Assembly (NCBI GenBank): GCA_023230535.1
Contig: JALNXC010000008.1
Coordinates: 1-13,786 of the forward strand
Direction of reading: 5' to 3'
Source: Alkaliphilus sp.
GTDB taxonomy: Bacteria > Bacillota > Clostridia > Peptostreptococcales > Natronincolaceae
DNA: 13,786 nucleotides
Position numbers and translations under genes: made by a program. The notes beneath the pieces were generated by a model that ran no database searches, was not told the origin of the DNA, and saw nothing but the letters and a program-made list of their open reading frames with translations. Positions 1-8,029 of the stretch are shown here, one piece after another (positions within the stretch are counted from its first letter, which is position 1; each line of letters begins with the position of its first letter).

Positions 1-179
1 AGCAACCACTGCGTGACAATCATAAGAACCATACGCAATGGCAAAGGGAATGACATCAGTAAATGTTGATTAAACATCGACAGACCAAACACGGCAACAA
101 ATACGCCGCAAACGGCTATACCCAGCTGTATCATAGACGATTTTATGTTTGACTTAATTACCTCTGTGTTTTTTTTCAT
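1..179 (-). CDS. N-terminus of a membrane protein, cut by the window edge
   Basis: The ATG at 179 opens a frame with no stop to the window edge, giving 59 residues. It starts MKKNTEVIKSNIKSSM, a short basic and polar N-terminus, followed by a strongly hydrophobic stretch (about residues 17-37) and the beginning of a second one (about 42-59). This is what the start of a multi-pass inner-membrane protein looks like. A GGAG ribosome binding site lies at 187-190, seven bases before the ATG, which supports the start. The gene is transcribed leftward, away from the repeats at 318-410, and probably belongs to the DNA outside the defence island. The visible part does not identify a family: a small permease or a membrane-embedded protease would both fit. 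The reading frame and membrane character are seen directly; function is unknown. Confidence 0.6.
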   Translation of the reverse strand, partial: MKKNTEVIKSNIKSSMIQLGIAVCGVFVAVFGLSMFNQHLLMSFPLPLRMVLMIVTQWL

Positions 180-317
180 AACTAAACTCCGTTTCTAAAT
201 ATTGATATATAAGGGTTTTCAGCACACTCACTCTTTCACCCTTGTTATCAATACCACGCACTCAACGTGGAACGATAGGCTCACCTTGATGTCTGGTCTG
301 TATTTTTCGTTTTGTCC

Positions 318-410
318 GTTCGCGGGAACAGGTCAATAGTGGTTTTTATGGGCACTCTCTGTTCAAGGGAACAGGTCAACGGTTTTTGTCGGTTCGCGGG
401 AACAAGTCGA
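318..410. repeat. Three 19-bp direct repeats, possible transposase-binding sites
   Basis: The unit GTTCGCGGGAACAGGTCAA occurs at 318-336, again at 361-379 with two changes, and at 392-410 with two changes. Copies 1 and 3 are also preceded by similar T-rich sequence ending GTCC or GTCG. Each unit begins with a dyad of the form GTTC-N4-GAAC. The copies start 43 and 31 bases apart. Arrays of short, same-direction, imperfect repeats next to a TGT (here TGTATTTT from 299) are typical of the ends of DDE transposons of the IS21, IS481, Tn552 and Tn7 type, where they bind the transposase. No transposase gene is in the window, so this may be one end of a larger element or a remnant. The repeats are seen directly; the role is inferred. 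Confidence 0.5.
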
Positions 411-464
411 GATTAATGTTTAAATCCCGACGCTTCCACTGTGTTGCGCCCATTGATTTGATAC

Positions 465-508
465 AATGCACACCCCTGCCGCGACAACAGGTGGGGTGTG
501 CATTTTTT
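465..508 (+). terminator. Strong rightward intrinsic terminator without a visible gene
   Basis: AATGCACACCCC at 465-476 pairs perfectly with GGGGTGTGCATT at 493-504 around a 16-base loop, and the right arm runs into six Ts (503-508). The T run is on the plus strand, so the hairpin should stop rightward transcription. The operon that ends nearby (stop at 586) runs leftward and reaches the hairpin from the other side, where no U tract follows, though the stem could still work weakly as a 3' end there. No rightward gene lies upstream in the window. Confidence 0.6.
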
Positions 509-585
509 GATTCTCCCCACGATGTTTCGCCAACAAGCAGGGTTTCGCCTGCGAGTAGCATATAACTGATTCTAGAGCATTTCAA

Positions 586-1797
586 CTAAAAGCGAAGTAG
601 TTTACGCAGTGAGCAGTGGTCGGTTTTACATTTTGTCACATATCCACAGGAAACTAAACTGATTGGGCAAAGCATATCAACTTTATTAACGCAGATTTTT
701 GCAATACTACTTTGATCGTATACTGATTTAAAAGGGCATATATCACACAAATGTTTATCACACATACGCTGTACAAAATCAAATGTCACATCGAACTGTT
801 CAGGATAGCCTACTGTGATATGCTCCCTCTCAAAGATTTTACGAAGTTGCCTGTTAAATGGTTCTCCAACTTTATCCTTTGTTTTAGACATGCGAAACAG
901 GCAGTTACGAAATATGGATTTATTGTTCCAAACATCTCCAGGTAACTCTATTGTCTGCCTAGCTTCTTCGCTAAAAATCATTGTGATTACGCCATCATCG
1001 ATCCCTTTGTCGCGCAATTGATCTCTGAATAAAGGTGCAAACTCGGGCGATTTTATGTAGTCCCTCAATGAACACCAAACACGCTTACTTAAATATCGTT
1101 TGCTATATTTGCTGTCCCTAAAAAAGACTTCAACATTGTCAGTAAATCGGTTTCTGCTCAAAATCAATGACTTTATTTTTTCCGTTCTTGCGTTGGTAAG
1201 TGTAATCAAATCTGTGTTTGAAAGCGTGTCTGATTTGTGTTGCCCAATATCTTCGTATGAAAGCAGGTGCAATCCATAAGCCAAAGCCTTAACAATATTC
1301 TGCGGTGTGCATTCCTGTCTGTCATATATTTTTATAATTGCCACAAGGTATTCAACAAAGTCCCTTTCAAAAAACTCAAGCGTATTTAATGTACAAAGTA
1401 TAGAAACATAGTCAGATGGATAAAAGCGCGAAGTAAACTCAACGGGCAAGCCGTGTGTTAACTCTCGTTTATTAAGCAATTTATTGTCTGCCGGACAGAG
1501 TAGTCGTGAGCGGAATGCCGATCCTGTGAAAAAGGAATTGTAAGCGCCGTATTCTATTACAGCCTCCCCTTCAAAACTGTAGTGCTTAACCATATCAGAA
1601 AACACAAACCCTCCAACATCCCAAACTTCTTCAAAGGGCATCTGTCGGTCAGTAATATAACTTATCCAGTGTGTTAAGAGTTTTTCTTCATTACTTAGAT
1701 CGTTGTGTGCATAGTTGATAAGGTTGTAGTTATTTAGATTTTCAGAATCCCACCGGCATTCGTCCAAAAAATTTACTACGGCAAATTCATTCTTCAT
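586..1797 (-). CDS. Unrecognised 403-residue protein with cysteine-rich C-terminus
   Basis: Last gene of the leftward operon. I do not recognise the family. The frame allows an ATG at 1806, but AGGAGG at 1807-1812 touches that codon; the ATG at 1797 sits nine bases from it and is the better start. The protein is soluble-looking, with no signal peptide or membrane segment. The first 345 residues are mixed and rich in aromatic and charged residues (for example WISYITDRQMPF near 45-55 and KRVWCSLRDYIKSPEF near 240). The last 58 residues hold eight cysteines at about 346, 351, 354, 369, 377, 384, 390 and 395, starting with a C-x4-C-x2-C cluster, so a zinc site or iron-sulfur cluster is likely. 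It follows the GIY-YIG gene by about 105 bases and may depend on the same promoter. A nucleic-acid enzyme or accessory factor of the RM island is a reasonable guess, no more. Confidence 0.8.
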   Translation of the reverse strand: MKNEFAVVNFLDECRWDSENLNNYNLINYAHNDLSNEEKLLTHWISYITDRQMPFEEVWDVGGFVFSDMVKHYSFEGEAVIEYGAYNSFFTGSAFRSRLLCPADNKLLNKRELTHGLPVEFTSRFYPSDYVSILCTLNTLEFFERDFVEYLVAIIKIYDRQECTPQNIVKALAYGLHLLSYEDIGQHKSDTLSNTDLITLTNARTEKIKSLILSRNRFTDNVEVFFRDSKYSKRYLSKRVWCSLRDYIKSPEFAPLFRDQLRDKGIDDGVITMIFSEEARQTIELPGDVWNNKSIFRNCLFRMSKTKDKVGEPFNRQLRKIFEREHITVGYPEQFDVTFDFVQRMCDKHLCDICPFKSVYDQSSIAKICVNKVDMLCPISLVSCGYVTKCKTDHCSLRKLLRF

Positions 1798-1806
1798 CGT
1801 CGTCAT

Positions 1807-1812
1807 CCTCCT
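1807..1812 (-). promoter_or_regulatory. Ribosome binding site that sets the start at 1797
   Basis: AGGAGG on the minus strand directly abuts an in-frame ATG (1806), too close for initiation, and lies nine bases before the next in-frame ATG (1797). This favours the shorter product. Confidence 0.7.
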
Positions 1813-1902
1813 AATAGGGGCTGAGCATATTTGAACAGCAGCTTAGCTACCTCATATTTCAAAGTCAGCGAGTCCTGCGATAATCCTCTCATATGTCTTT
1901 GT

Positions 1903-2781
1903 TCATTTTTCTAAATCCTTTAGCGTAATACCGCCCTCAGTCTTCCACATTACATTGCCGCTCAAACTTGAACCACCGACAAAACTAGCTGCAGCAGAGG
2001 GGCTCGATAAAAGCACATCTTCCAGAAGGATGTGGTTGTCATCTATTTTAGATTTATACCTCTCACGGAGCTTAATGACGTTCTCTGGACAACTTTTTTG
2101 TAAGTTAGGAACAATGGTGCTTCCCTTAAAAACAACAAAGCCCTCGCTAGTACGGCGACCTGAGGCATTGTGATTTGCGCGGTTGAAAAAGAGTATGGGT
2201 TCTTCGACTTCGCTGTGTTTTTCGATGTCCTCTATAGATTTCGAAGACACAATAGGCTCGAAAACTTTATGTCCCAGCGTCCCCATAACAATGCGAGCAT
2301 AATCGACAAACTCCTCAAGCTCGCTTTCTTTTTCCTCTGTGATATTTCCGTGTGTCGGGTCGTTACCATTTTTCACGTCATAGCGCTTTGCAGCAAGCGC
2401 AAGGCCGCAGAAGCGATTTTCGAGGTAGCTGATTTCGGTCGGGCCGAAAGAATTGTTGGAAGTGGTGAACACAACAGCTTCTGTCCAGTAATCCTTATCG
2501 GGATTTCGCTTATGCTCCTGTAGGCGGTAAAGTAAGCCCTCTCCATTCTTGCGAGAGCCAGCCTGTCCAATATATACGACATTGTTGCCAGTCTGGTCGG
2601 ATGTACCAAAAAGGAAATAGACGCCGCTCTGCTTGAGGTCGTCACGTTCTTTGCACAGATCTAAAGACGTGCGTGGAATCCTATAAGCAACGCCTGTCCA
2701 GTTTGCAAGTGTGCATTTAATACGTCCGGTCGACTCACCGTCCATTAAAAATAGATTTATACTTTTTCCGCGTGTAGCCAT
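1903..2781 (-). CDS. GIY-YIG nuclease with C-terminal DUF4357 domain
   Basis: A 292-residue protein. The GIY-YIG fold is shown by GVYFLFG (GVY at 53-55), VVYIGQAG (YIG at 70-72), the Arg and His of YRLQEH (86 and 90) and the metal-binding Glu of SYLENRF (121), all in the normal order and spacing. Such domains cut one DNA strand using a divalent metal. Residues about 204-290 (ASGRRTSEGFVVFKGS, then SSPSAAASFVGG and a final Trp-Lys/Gly-Thr-Leu pattern) match DUF4357, often fused to GIY-YIG or found in RM-linked proteins. AGGAGG at 2789-2794, seven bases upstream, fixes the start. It lies 26 bases after the DUF45 gene, so it is co-transcribed with hsdMSR. It may add a second DNA-cutting activity to the island, perhaps against DNA that escapes HsdR (inference). 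The catalytic residues look intact. Confidence 0.88.
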   Translation of the reverse strand: MATRGKSINLFLMDGESTGRIKCTLANWTGVAYRIPRTSLDLCKERDDLKQSGVYFLFGTSDQTGNNVVYIGQAGSRKNGEGLLYRLQEHKRNPDKDYWTEAVVFTTSNNSFGPTEISYLENRFCGLALAAKRYDVKNGNDPTHGNITEEKESELEEFVDYARIVMGTLGHKVFEPIVSSKSIEDIEKHSEVEEPILFFNRANHNASGRRTSEGFVVFKGSTIVPNLQKSCPENVIKLRERYKSKIDDNHILLEDVLLSSPSAAASFVGGSSLSGNVMWKTEGGITLKDLEK

Positions 2782-2807
2782 AATGCCGCCTCCTATGAGA
2801 TGCCTTA

Positions 2808-3539
2808 TTATTCATCGACATCGTCATCATCAGATCGTGTAATGCCTTCATATTTGTCCAGCACAAACCCATTTAGCATTTCCTTTGTCGTGCGCCAATC
2901 TGGCATATGCATATCCATAAGGGCAACAAAATTCTTATTGTGGTTTTTCTCAATCAAGTGGAGCATTTCATGTAATACAATATATTCCAAGCCCTTTGGT
3001 GGTTTCTTTGCCAGTTGAAGATTAATCCAGATGCGGGAAGCCTTTGCATTACAAGTACCCCATCGCGTCTTCATATTTTTAACGCCAAAGTCTTTAACTT
3101 TGACATCAAGGACTTTCTCCCATTGTTCAATCAATGGGGGAATGCGTTTTTTCAATTCTGCGCGATACCATTCGTTCACATAGTTTTCTCTTTGTTTTGT
3201 TGTACTGTCCTTATGAACCGTCAGGACAACCGTATTCCCAGTAAACCGTATGCTATTTGCTTTTGTGGTGTAGGCCAATTGTAATCGGTAGCGTTTACCC
3301 CAGAAATAGTGGCTCTCTCCGGTAACATATTCACGCTCAGTCTGGCGTGGCTGTTGTTCAAACTTAGCAATTTGAGCTTTTATCCATGCTATCTTTGTCA
3401 TGGCAAAAAGCCGTATCGTTTCATTGTTTGTACTCATAGGTGTTGTAATTCGCACCTTGCCATCCGGCGGCAGCACAGACAAATGCATATTTTTAATATC
3501 TTTTTTGACGACCATAATATTGATGTCGCCGATATTCAT
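2808..3539 (-). CDS. YgjP/DUF45-type zinc metallopeptidase (M48-like)
   Basis: With the start used here it has 243 residues. HEMLH (about 190-194) with a further His at about 200 in HNKNF gives the zinc site of the YgjP/SprT-like metallopeptidases, and the family signature MKTRWGTC (about 156-163) precedes it. The N-terminal pattern IKNMHLSVLPPDGKVRI is also typical of the family. Genes of this family are frequent neighbours of hsdR, but the substrate is not established; a role in proteolytic control of the restriction enzyme is inference. The frame could begin at 3599, preceded by a weak AGAAGG, overlapping hsdR by 56 bases. I prefer the ATG at 3539 because the family usually begins just before this motif and the ATG lies four bases after the hsdR TGA, an arrangement suited to translational coupling. 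A start at TTG (3578), behind AGGAGG, is also possible. Confidence 0.88.
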   Translation of the reverse strand: MNIGDINIMVVKKDIKNMHLSVLPPDGKVRITTPMSTNNETIRLFAMTKIAWIKAQIAKFEQQPRQTEREYVTGESHYFWGKRYRLQLAYTTKANSIRFTGNTVVLTVHKDSTTKQRENYVNEWYRAELKKRIPPLIEQWEKVLDVKVKDFGVKNMKTRWGTCNAKASRIWINLQLAKKPPKGLEYIVLHEMLHLIEKNHNKNFVALMDMHMPDWRTTKEMLNGFVLDKYEGITRSDDDDVDE

Positions 3540-3543
3540 GTTT

Positions 3544-6500
3544 TCAATAATACTCTCGTTGCTTCTTGACGATTTCAAATATGGTTTCCTCCTCTGCATC
3601 AGTCTTTACCTTCTGGCGTATGCTTCTTCTCAAAGCCCTTGTCTTTGTTTTGTCGCCTTTCCAGCTGTCTGGCTTCGTGCGAAGTATAAACTCATGGAGT
3701 TCAACAACAAATTCCTGCGTTATGCCAGGCATGTTATCATACAAAGCTCGCATTGCAGCAGAATGTTTAATCTCATCTGGATAATTAGAGTATTCTTCGG
3801 GTTTTTCGACCTTCTTACTCGCATCAACGATTCTTTCTAGATATTCTTTGTACGTTATTTTTTTAGCTTTGCGGTCTGCAATTATCTGCATTAACAGTTC
3901 AGACATTTTTGAGTAGTAAAGCGGGTTCTGGTTTTGTTTCTCAATGATTTTTTTACGAACATTCTGCTCTATAATTTCAGCGACCGCTTCTTCGCTGTTT
4001 TTTATGCTCTCTGGCAGATCATCAACGAAATCAACACCCTTTTCAACAATAAGCTCGATAAGCGTCATATCGTTCATTTTTGAAATTATTTCGCTATCAG
4101 ATGCACCAATGTAATTATCAATCAAATGGCGCATGTCAGCTTCATATGTTTTAAGGTCAATATAGTCACCGCTGGCTAGTTTGATCTCATCGCGGATTTT
4201 ACTAAAGTAGTCTACTTCATGCCGGATTTTTTCAATCTCAGCTGCAGAATAACCCATTTCACCCAGATTTCCTACAACATCACCAAACGTGCGAATAAGA
4301 GACGCCGTTTGAGTATAAAGCGTCAGGCGTTTTGGCTTGTTTTCATCAAGCTCGTCCAAATCACCATCATTTTTCCAAACAAAATATCGAATGAACTCCA
4401 GTGTTGAGCGTGGAGCTTCAACTGGCTCACATAATACTCTAAGGGTCTCAAGATATGCAATGAGATTAGTTTTTGCTTCTTCAACACGTGTCTTAACTAG
4501 ATCTCTTACGTCGTCAGGTTCAAAGGTATCAAAAGCCCCCGAGGTGTAATCCGAAACTGCTTTTTCAAGGCATTGGAACAAGTCACGATAGTCGATGATA
4601 TAGCCGTATTCCTTACTCTCGTCATCAAGACGGTTAACACGACAAATTGCTTGAAAAAGCTTGTGATCTCGCATCTTCTGATCAATATATAAATAGGTTG
4701 CAGGTGGTGCATCAAAACCAGTCAAAAGTTTATCCACAACTATGAGAAGTCGCATATTGTTTGGCTCGTTTATGAACATATCTTTTGCTTCGGTTTCAAA
4801 AGATTTTATATCTTTACCGCCAAGCATTTGTTGGTAGATGTCATATTTAAATTTATTTTCTGTCGCTCGTGCTTCCCCGGTCGATTCACCTTTGATTTCA
4901 TTTATATCAGCAGAAAAGGAAGTTATAATTGCACATTTAGTGAAACCGTTATCAAGGAAAAGTTTATAATAACGACAAGCAGTATAAATGTCATCTGCTA
5001 CAAGAATAGCGTTACCTTTGCCGCTTACCAAACGATCACGCACTTCCATATCGTAGATTATATCAGTAACAATTTTCGACAGACGATCACGAGAACTGTA
5101 TACTTCCTTAAGCGTTCCCCAGCGACGCTTTAATTGCGCTTTCGCAAGATCGGTCAACCCAGCAGTTTTTGCTTCAAACCATTCGTCAATTTTACCCTGC
5201 GATGATGCTGAAATCCATTGGTCAACATCCCTTGCCTCATATAGTAAATCAAGTACTACCTTATCAGCAACTGCCTCGGGGTACTTATATGTATGAATGT
5301 AACTGCCGAAAATTTCAATACTGCTCTTTATGCCACGCCTGCGCATTTCCTTTCGGCTGAGGAGCGGCGTACCAGTAAAGCCAATAAATAAAGCATTTGG
5401 AATAATAGTTTTCATTGCATCATGGAGTTTCCCCGATTGTGTTCTGTGGCATTCGTCCACGAAAACATAGAAGTCGCCTTTTGGTTTAAAATTGGGTGGG
5501 AGGGTACGCTTTAGTTCCTCGATATAATTATCGTATGCCTTATCATCGTCAGAACTGCCGTGCCGACCAAACTTATGAATAAGAGAACACATCATTCGTG
5601 GTGTGGAACTGTTAATTTTTTCAACAAGGTCAGCGCAGCTCTTTGTACGATAAATTACGTCACCGCTTCCAGCTTCACCGAATACCTTGGTTTCTATCTG
5701 CTCATCAAGCTCGTCACGATCTGTGACTATAAGCACACGAGCATTATCAAAGTTTTCTTTTATCCAGCGTGAAAGCCAAACCATTGTAAGGCTCTTGCCG
5801 CTGCCTTGCGTATGCCAAATAATACCTCCCTCGCCGGCAGAAATACACTGTCTTGAGGCAAGTACGCCAAAGTATTGATTATGACGGCAAATCTTTTTTT
5901 CTCCGCCATCAAAAACTATGAAATTATAAATGAGGTCAAGCAGTCTTTCCTTTTGGCACAAACTTATCAGGTGTTTGTCGATTTTGTATCCTTCATCTTC
6001 ATGCAATTTGCGGATTTTCGCGGACAGGTCATCTGTGGCACGATCCGCACCTTCTTCTGTCCATTGCATATAGAATTTTGCAGGAGTCTCGAATACACCA
6101 TAACGCAGACCCTCTGTATCATTCCCTGCCATAACAAGCTGAATAGTTGAAAAGAACGGACGGATAAAGTTGTCTGACTGGTTGTCGAGGTTTTGACGTA
6201 TTCCTTCGGATACAGATACGGTGCTGCGCTTAAGCTCAAGCACAGCAACGGCGATACCGTTAATATATAGAACGATATCTGGGCGTTTATCATGGTTACC
6301 CGAAACTGTTACTTCCTCTGCGATATAAAAGTCATTTTCATATGGTTTTTCCCAATCGATAAAAGCAACGGTCTGGTTTTGAACAGTCACATCTTCACGC
6401 TCGGAAGAGCCGTAGCGAAGAAGCATATAGACAGCTTTGTTGGCAGCCTTCGTGTCGCTTAACATAGAGGCGGTGACAAGAGAGTTAATGGCACGGCGAA

Positions 6501-6669
6501 TAAGCTCCGCCGAGTAACCTTTTTTTTGAAGGAAGGCGCGTAGCTTGTCTTCTTCGATATTCGTATTATCGTATTCGGTGCGATCGCCAAGATAGATATA
6601 CTTCAGCTTGTCGCGGAACAACTCGACGATACGGTTTTGCGTAATTCTTTCTCTTTCGCCAATGCCCAT
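3544..6669 (-). CDS. hsdR: Type I restriction enzyme, R (endonuclease/translocase) subunit
   Basis: A 1041-residue protein of normal HsdR length. The N-terminal nuclease of the PD-(D/E)xK type is seen as KRPDIVLY (Asp131) and AVLELKR (Glu145, Lys147). The superfamily 2 translocase follows: Walker A TQGSGKS (287-293), DECH box (405-408), TGTP (432-435) and the second RecA-like domain with LLTGFDAPP and the arginine motif QAICRVNRL. The C-terminal part is helical and binds the modification core. Together with HsdM and HsdS it pulls in unmethylated DNA and cuts far from the target site. The start at 6669 is supported by GGGAGG at 6679-6684, nine bases upstream. The gene is 61 bases after hsdS and has its own good ribosome binding site. 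It appears intact. A run of eight As near codon 49 is the only potential slippage tract. Confidence 0.97.
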   Translation of the reverse strand: MGIGERERITQNRIVELFRDKLKYIYLGDRTEYDNTNIEEDKLRAFLQKKGYSAELIRRAINSLVTASMLSDTKAANKAVYMLLRYGSSEREDVTVQNQTVAFIDWEKPYENDFYIAEEVTVSGNHDKRPDIVLYINGIAVAVLELKRSTVSVSEGIRQNLDNQSDNFIRPFFSTIQLVMAGNDTEGLRYGVFETPAKFYMQWTEEGADRATDDLSAKIRKLHEDEGYKIDKHLISLCQKERLLDLIYNFIVFDGGEKKICRHNQYFGVLASRQCISAGEGGIIWHTQGSGKSLTMVWLSRWIKENFDNARVLIVTDRDELDEQIETKVFGEAGSGDVIYRTKSCADLVEKINSSTPRMMCSLIHKFGRHGSSDDDKAYDNYIEELKRTLPPNFKPKGDFYVFVDECHRTQSGKLHDAMKTIIPNALFIGFTGTPLLSRKEMRRRGIKSSIEIFGSYIHTYKYPEAVADKVVLDLLYEARDVDQWISASSQGKIDEWFEAKTAGLTDLAKAQLKRRWGTLKEVYSSRDRLSKIVTDIIYDMEVRDRLVSGKGNAILVADDIYTACRYYKLFLDNGFTKCAIITSFSADINEIKGESTGEARATENKFKYDIYQQMLGGKDIKSFETEAKDMFINEPNNMRLLIVVDKLLTGFDAPPATYLYIDQKMRDHKLFQAICRVNRLDDESKEYGYIIDYRDLFQCLEKAVSDYTSGAFDTFEPDDVRDLVKTRVEEAKTNLIAYLETLRVLCEPVEAPRSTLEFIRYFVWKNDGDLDELDENKPKRLTLYTQTASLIRTFGDVVGNLGEMGYSAAEIEKIRHEVDYFSKIRDEIKLASGDYIDLKTYEADMRHLIDNYIGASDSEIISKMNDMTLIELIVEKGVDFVDDLPESIKNSEEAVAEIIEQNVRKKIIEKQNQNPLYYSKMSELLMQIIADRKAKKITYKEYLERIVDASKKVEKPEEYSNYPDEIKHSAAMRALYDNMPGITQEFVVELHEFILRTKPDSWKGDKTKTRALRRSIRQKVKTDAEEETIFEIVKKQREYY

Positions 6670-6730
6670 TCTTATTTTCCTCCCTTATTAAATATGTCAA
6701 GACCAAGTATCTGTCAAAATAATGGTAGTA

Positions 6731-8029
6731 TCAAATAGTATCCTGCTTGTAGAGCCGAATTTGACCTGTCAGAAGCTCGCTCATCATACCTTGCTTGATG
6801 TTTCGTACTTTGTTCAGCTTCATCGTCAGCTTGTCTATCTCCGCGTCTATATCGGATAGGATTTCGGCAATGGCAGCTATTTCTCGAGTATCTCTTGGAA
6901 ATGTGAAAATCAGACCCTCAACAATCCTGCCATTGAGATTATTGATTGATGTTCCTTCAAGAACCTTTTGAAGTTGTTCCCGATACATGGGCGATTGGAA
7001 CAAGAACTGAATATATTCACTATACTCTGAACGGAATATAGCACAAAACGCTCCAATGCAGCATGGTTCAGAATAGCCAGTGTAAGCCCCTGTTTTTCCA
7101 ATAGCAATAACGCTTCCGCTCGACATTGCTATGACAATATCGCCAACAGCTAAAGTTTGTTCTTTTGAAACGATAGATTTACGAACAAACTGAACATTGT
7201 CGAACTCCAGCTTTCCATTCACAATGTTATTTGCACGAAGTAATACAATTGCATTTCGATTCCCGTAGCTGAACAAATCTGTATCGGGACTATAGCTTAC
7301 GCCTCTTACACAATATCCAAAGTCTCCAAGTGGTCTATCCACCCATTCCCCCTCAAACCCCGGCAAGCGCTTCTTGCCGGTGAAAAGATCTTGCATTGCC
7401 CCCTTTTTTATTGCCTTTTTCTTTGCAATCAGCTTTTCAAGGTTGGCAATCAGATTGTCGATGTCTGAGAGAGCTTCGGCTATGGCTTCTTGCTCTGGAA
7501 TTGGTGGACGTAAAACGAAGGTTTCAGCTAAGCTCTTCTTAGAAATAGACGACACTTTTGTCCCGACGATATGAGGCAATAGTTGATCATGGTAAACAGG
7601 CGAATTAATGAAATACCCTAAGTATCTTTGTGTAAATAAATTTGCATGCGGTCTGATAAAGAAGGTATGCAGCCCTGCTACTATTGTTTTGTTTCCCACG
7701 TTTACAACTTCGACAGCTTTACCAACGGTTTCGTCTTCTGCAGTGTCTGCCATTATAATATCGCCCGATTGAATGGTCCGGTTGATCGTATTTACGGATA
7801 TTTCAGGATTGATGAACGGAACATCCTCTTTATCGCATTCAAGAATTGCGCCATACTTAATAAGTACATCGCCATAATGAATATTACACACTGTCCCAGA
7901 AACATCATTCATGCAATCTCTCGAATACGTGTTGTTCTGATAAAAATCGAAGTTATGTTCAATAGAACACAACTCCCAGTCCTCTGGGATAAGACCAATT
8001 TCCGTTTTCTTATATCCATTGTTTACCAT
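6731..8029 (-). CDS. hsdS: Type I restriction-modification specificity subunit
   Basis: A 432-residue protein with the two-half layout of HsdS. Target recognition domain 1 begins with GLIPEDWEL (about 12-20). It is followed by conserved region 1, PPIPEQEAIAEALSDID (about 175-191), and a helix ending in KKGAMQDLFTGKKRLPGF (208-225). The second recognition domain spans about 228-378. The second conserved helix, IAAIAEILSDIDAEIDKL with IKQGMMSELLTGQIRL (about 384-426), repeats the first. Each recognition domain reads half of a bipartite DNA target and the helices act as a ruler. The ATG overlaps the hsdM stop by seven bases (8023-8029), showing tight coupling. No second hsdS, partial hsdS or recombinase is nearby, so domain shuffling is not indicated. 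The target sequence cannot be read from the protein. Confidence 0.96.
   Translation of the reverse strand: MVNNGYKKTEIGLIPEDWELCSIEHNFDFYQNNTYSRDCMNDVSGTVCNIHYGDVLIKYGAILECDKEDVPFINPEISVNTINRTIQSGDIIMADTAEDETVGKAVEVVNVGNKTIVAGLHTFFIRPHANLFTQRYLGYFINSPVYHDQLLPHIVGTKVSSISKKSLAETFVLRPPIPEQEAIAEALSDIDNLIANLEKLIAKKKAIKKGAMQDLFTGKKRLPGFEGEWVDRPLGDFGYCVRGVSYSPDTDLFSYGNRNAIVLLRANNIVNGKLEFDNVQFVRKSIVSKEQTLAVGDIVIAMSSGSVIAIGKTGAYTGYSEPCCIGAFCAIFRSEYSEYIQFLFQSPMYREQLQKVLEGTSINNLNGRIVEGLIFTFPRDTREIAAIAEILSDIDAEIDKLTMKLNKVRNIKQGMMSELLTGQIRLYKQDTI

Larger units (their letters stand above)
180..585. other. Non-coding left boundary region
   Basis: This roughly 400-base stretch has no convincing gene. The one longer leftward frame here (376-585) has no ribosome binding site I can see and runs through a hairpin and the repeats, so I do not count it. 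The stretch holds the 5' leader of the left membrane-protein gene, a 5-bp dyad at 254-270 (CCACG/CGTGG), three direct repeats (318-410), a strong rightward terminator hairpin (465-508) and a small hairpin at 537-552 (GCAGG/CCTGC) just beyond the stop of the last operon gene. The mixture of repeats and an orphan terminator suggests a junction between the island and older flanking DNA (inference). Confidence 0.5.

Noticed and set aside
318..410. CRISPR array
   Set aside because: Only three imperfect 19-bp copies, with intervals of 24 and 12 bases that share T-rich sequence. No cas genes are present.
318..410. LexA (SOS) boxes, because of the GTTC/GAAC dyad
   Set aside because: The Firmicute SOS box has the arms as GAAC-N4-GTTC. 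Here the order is reversed.
376..585. Leftward 69-residue reading frame
   Set aside because: It runs through the terminator hairpin and two of the repeats, has no clear ribosome binding site and has an unnatural composition rich in Cys, Arg and Gly.
586..1797. Endonuclease III-type iron-sulfur DNA glycosylase
   Set aside because: The cysteine spacing does not fit C-x6-C-x2-C-x5-C, and I see no helix-hairpin-helix with the catalytic Lys and Asp.
2170..2523. Rightward frames inside the RM operon as antisense genes
   Set aside because: These and similar rightward frames (for example 7646-8053 and 4828-5133) mirror real leftward genes and lack ribosome binding sites and recognisable domains.
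6731..8029. Shuffling or invertible hsdS locus
   Set aside because: No second hsdS, no hsdS fragment and no recombinase in the window. The similarity between the two conserved regions is the normal internal repeat of HsdS.
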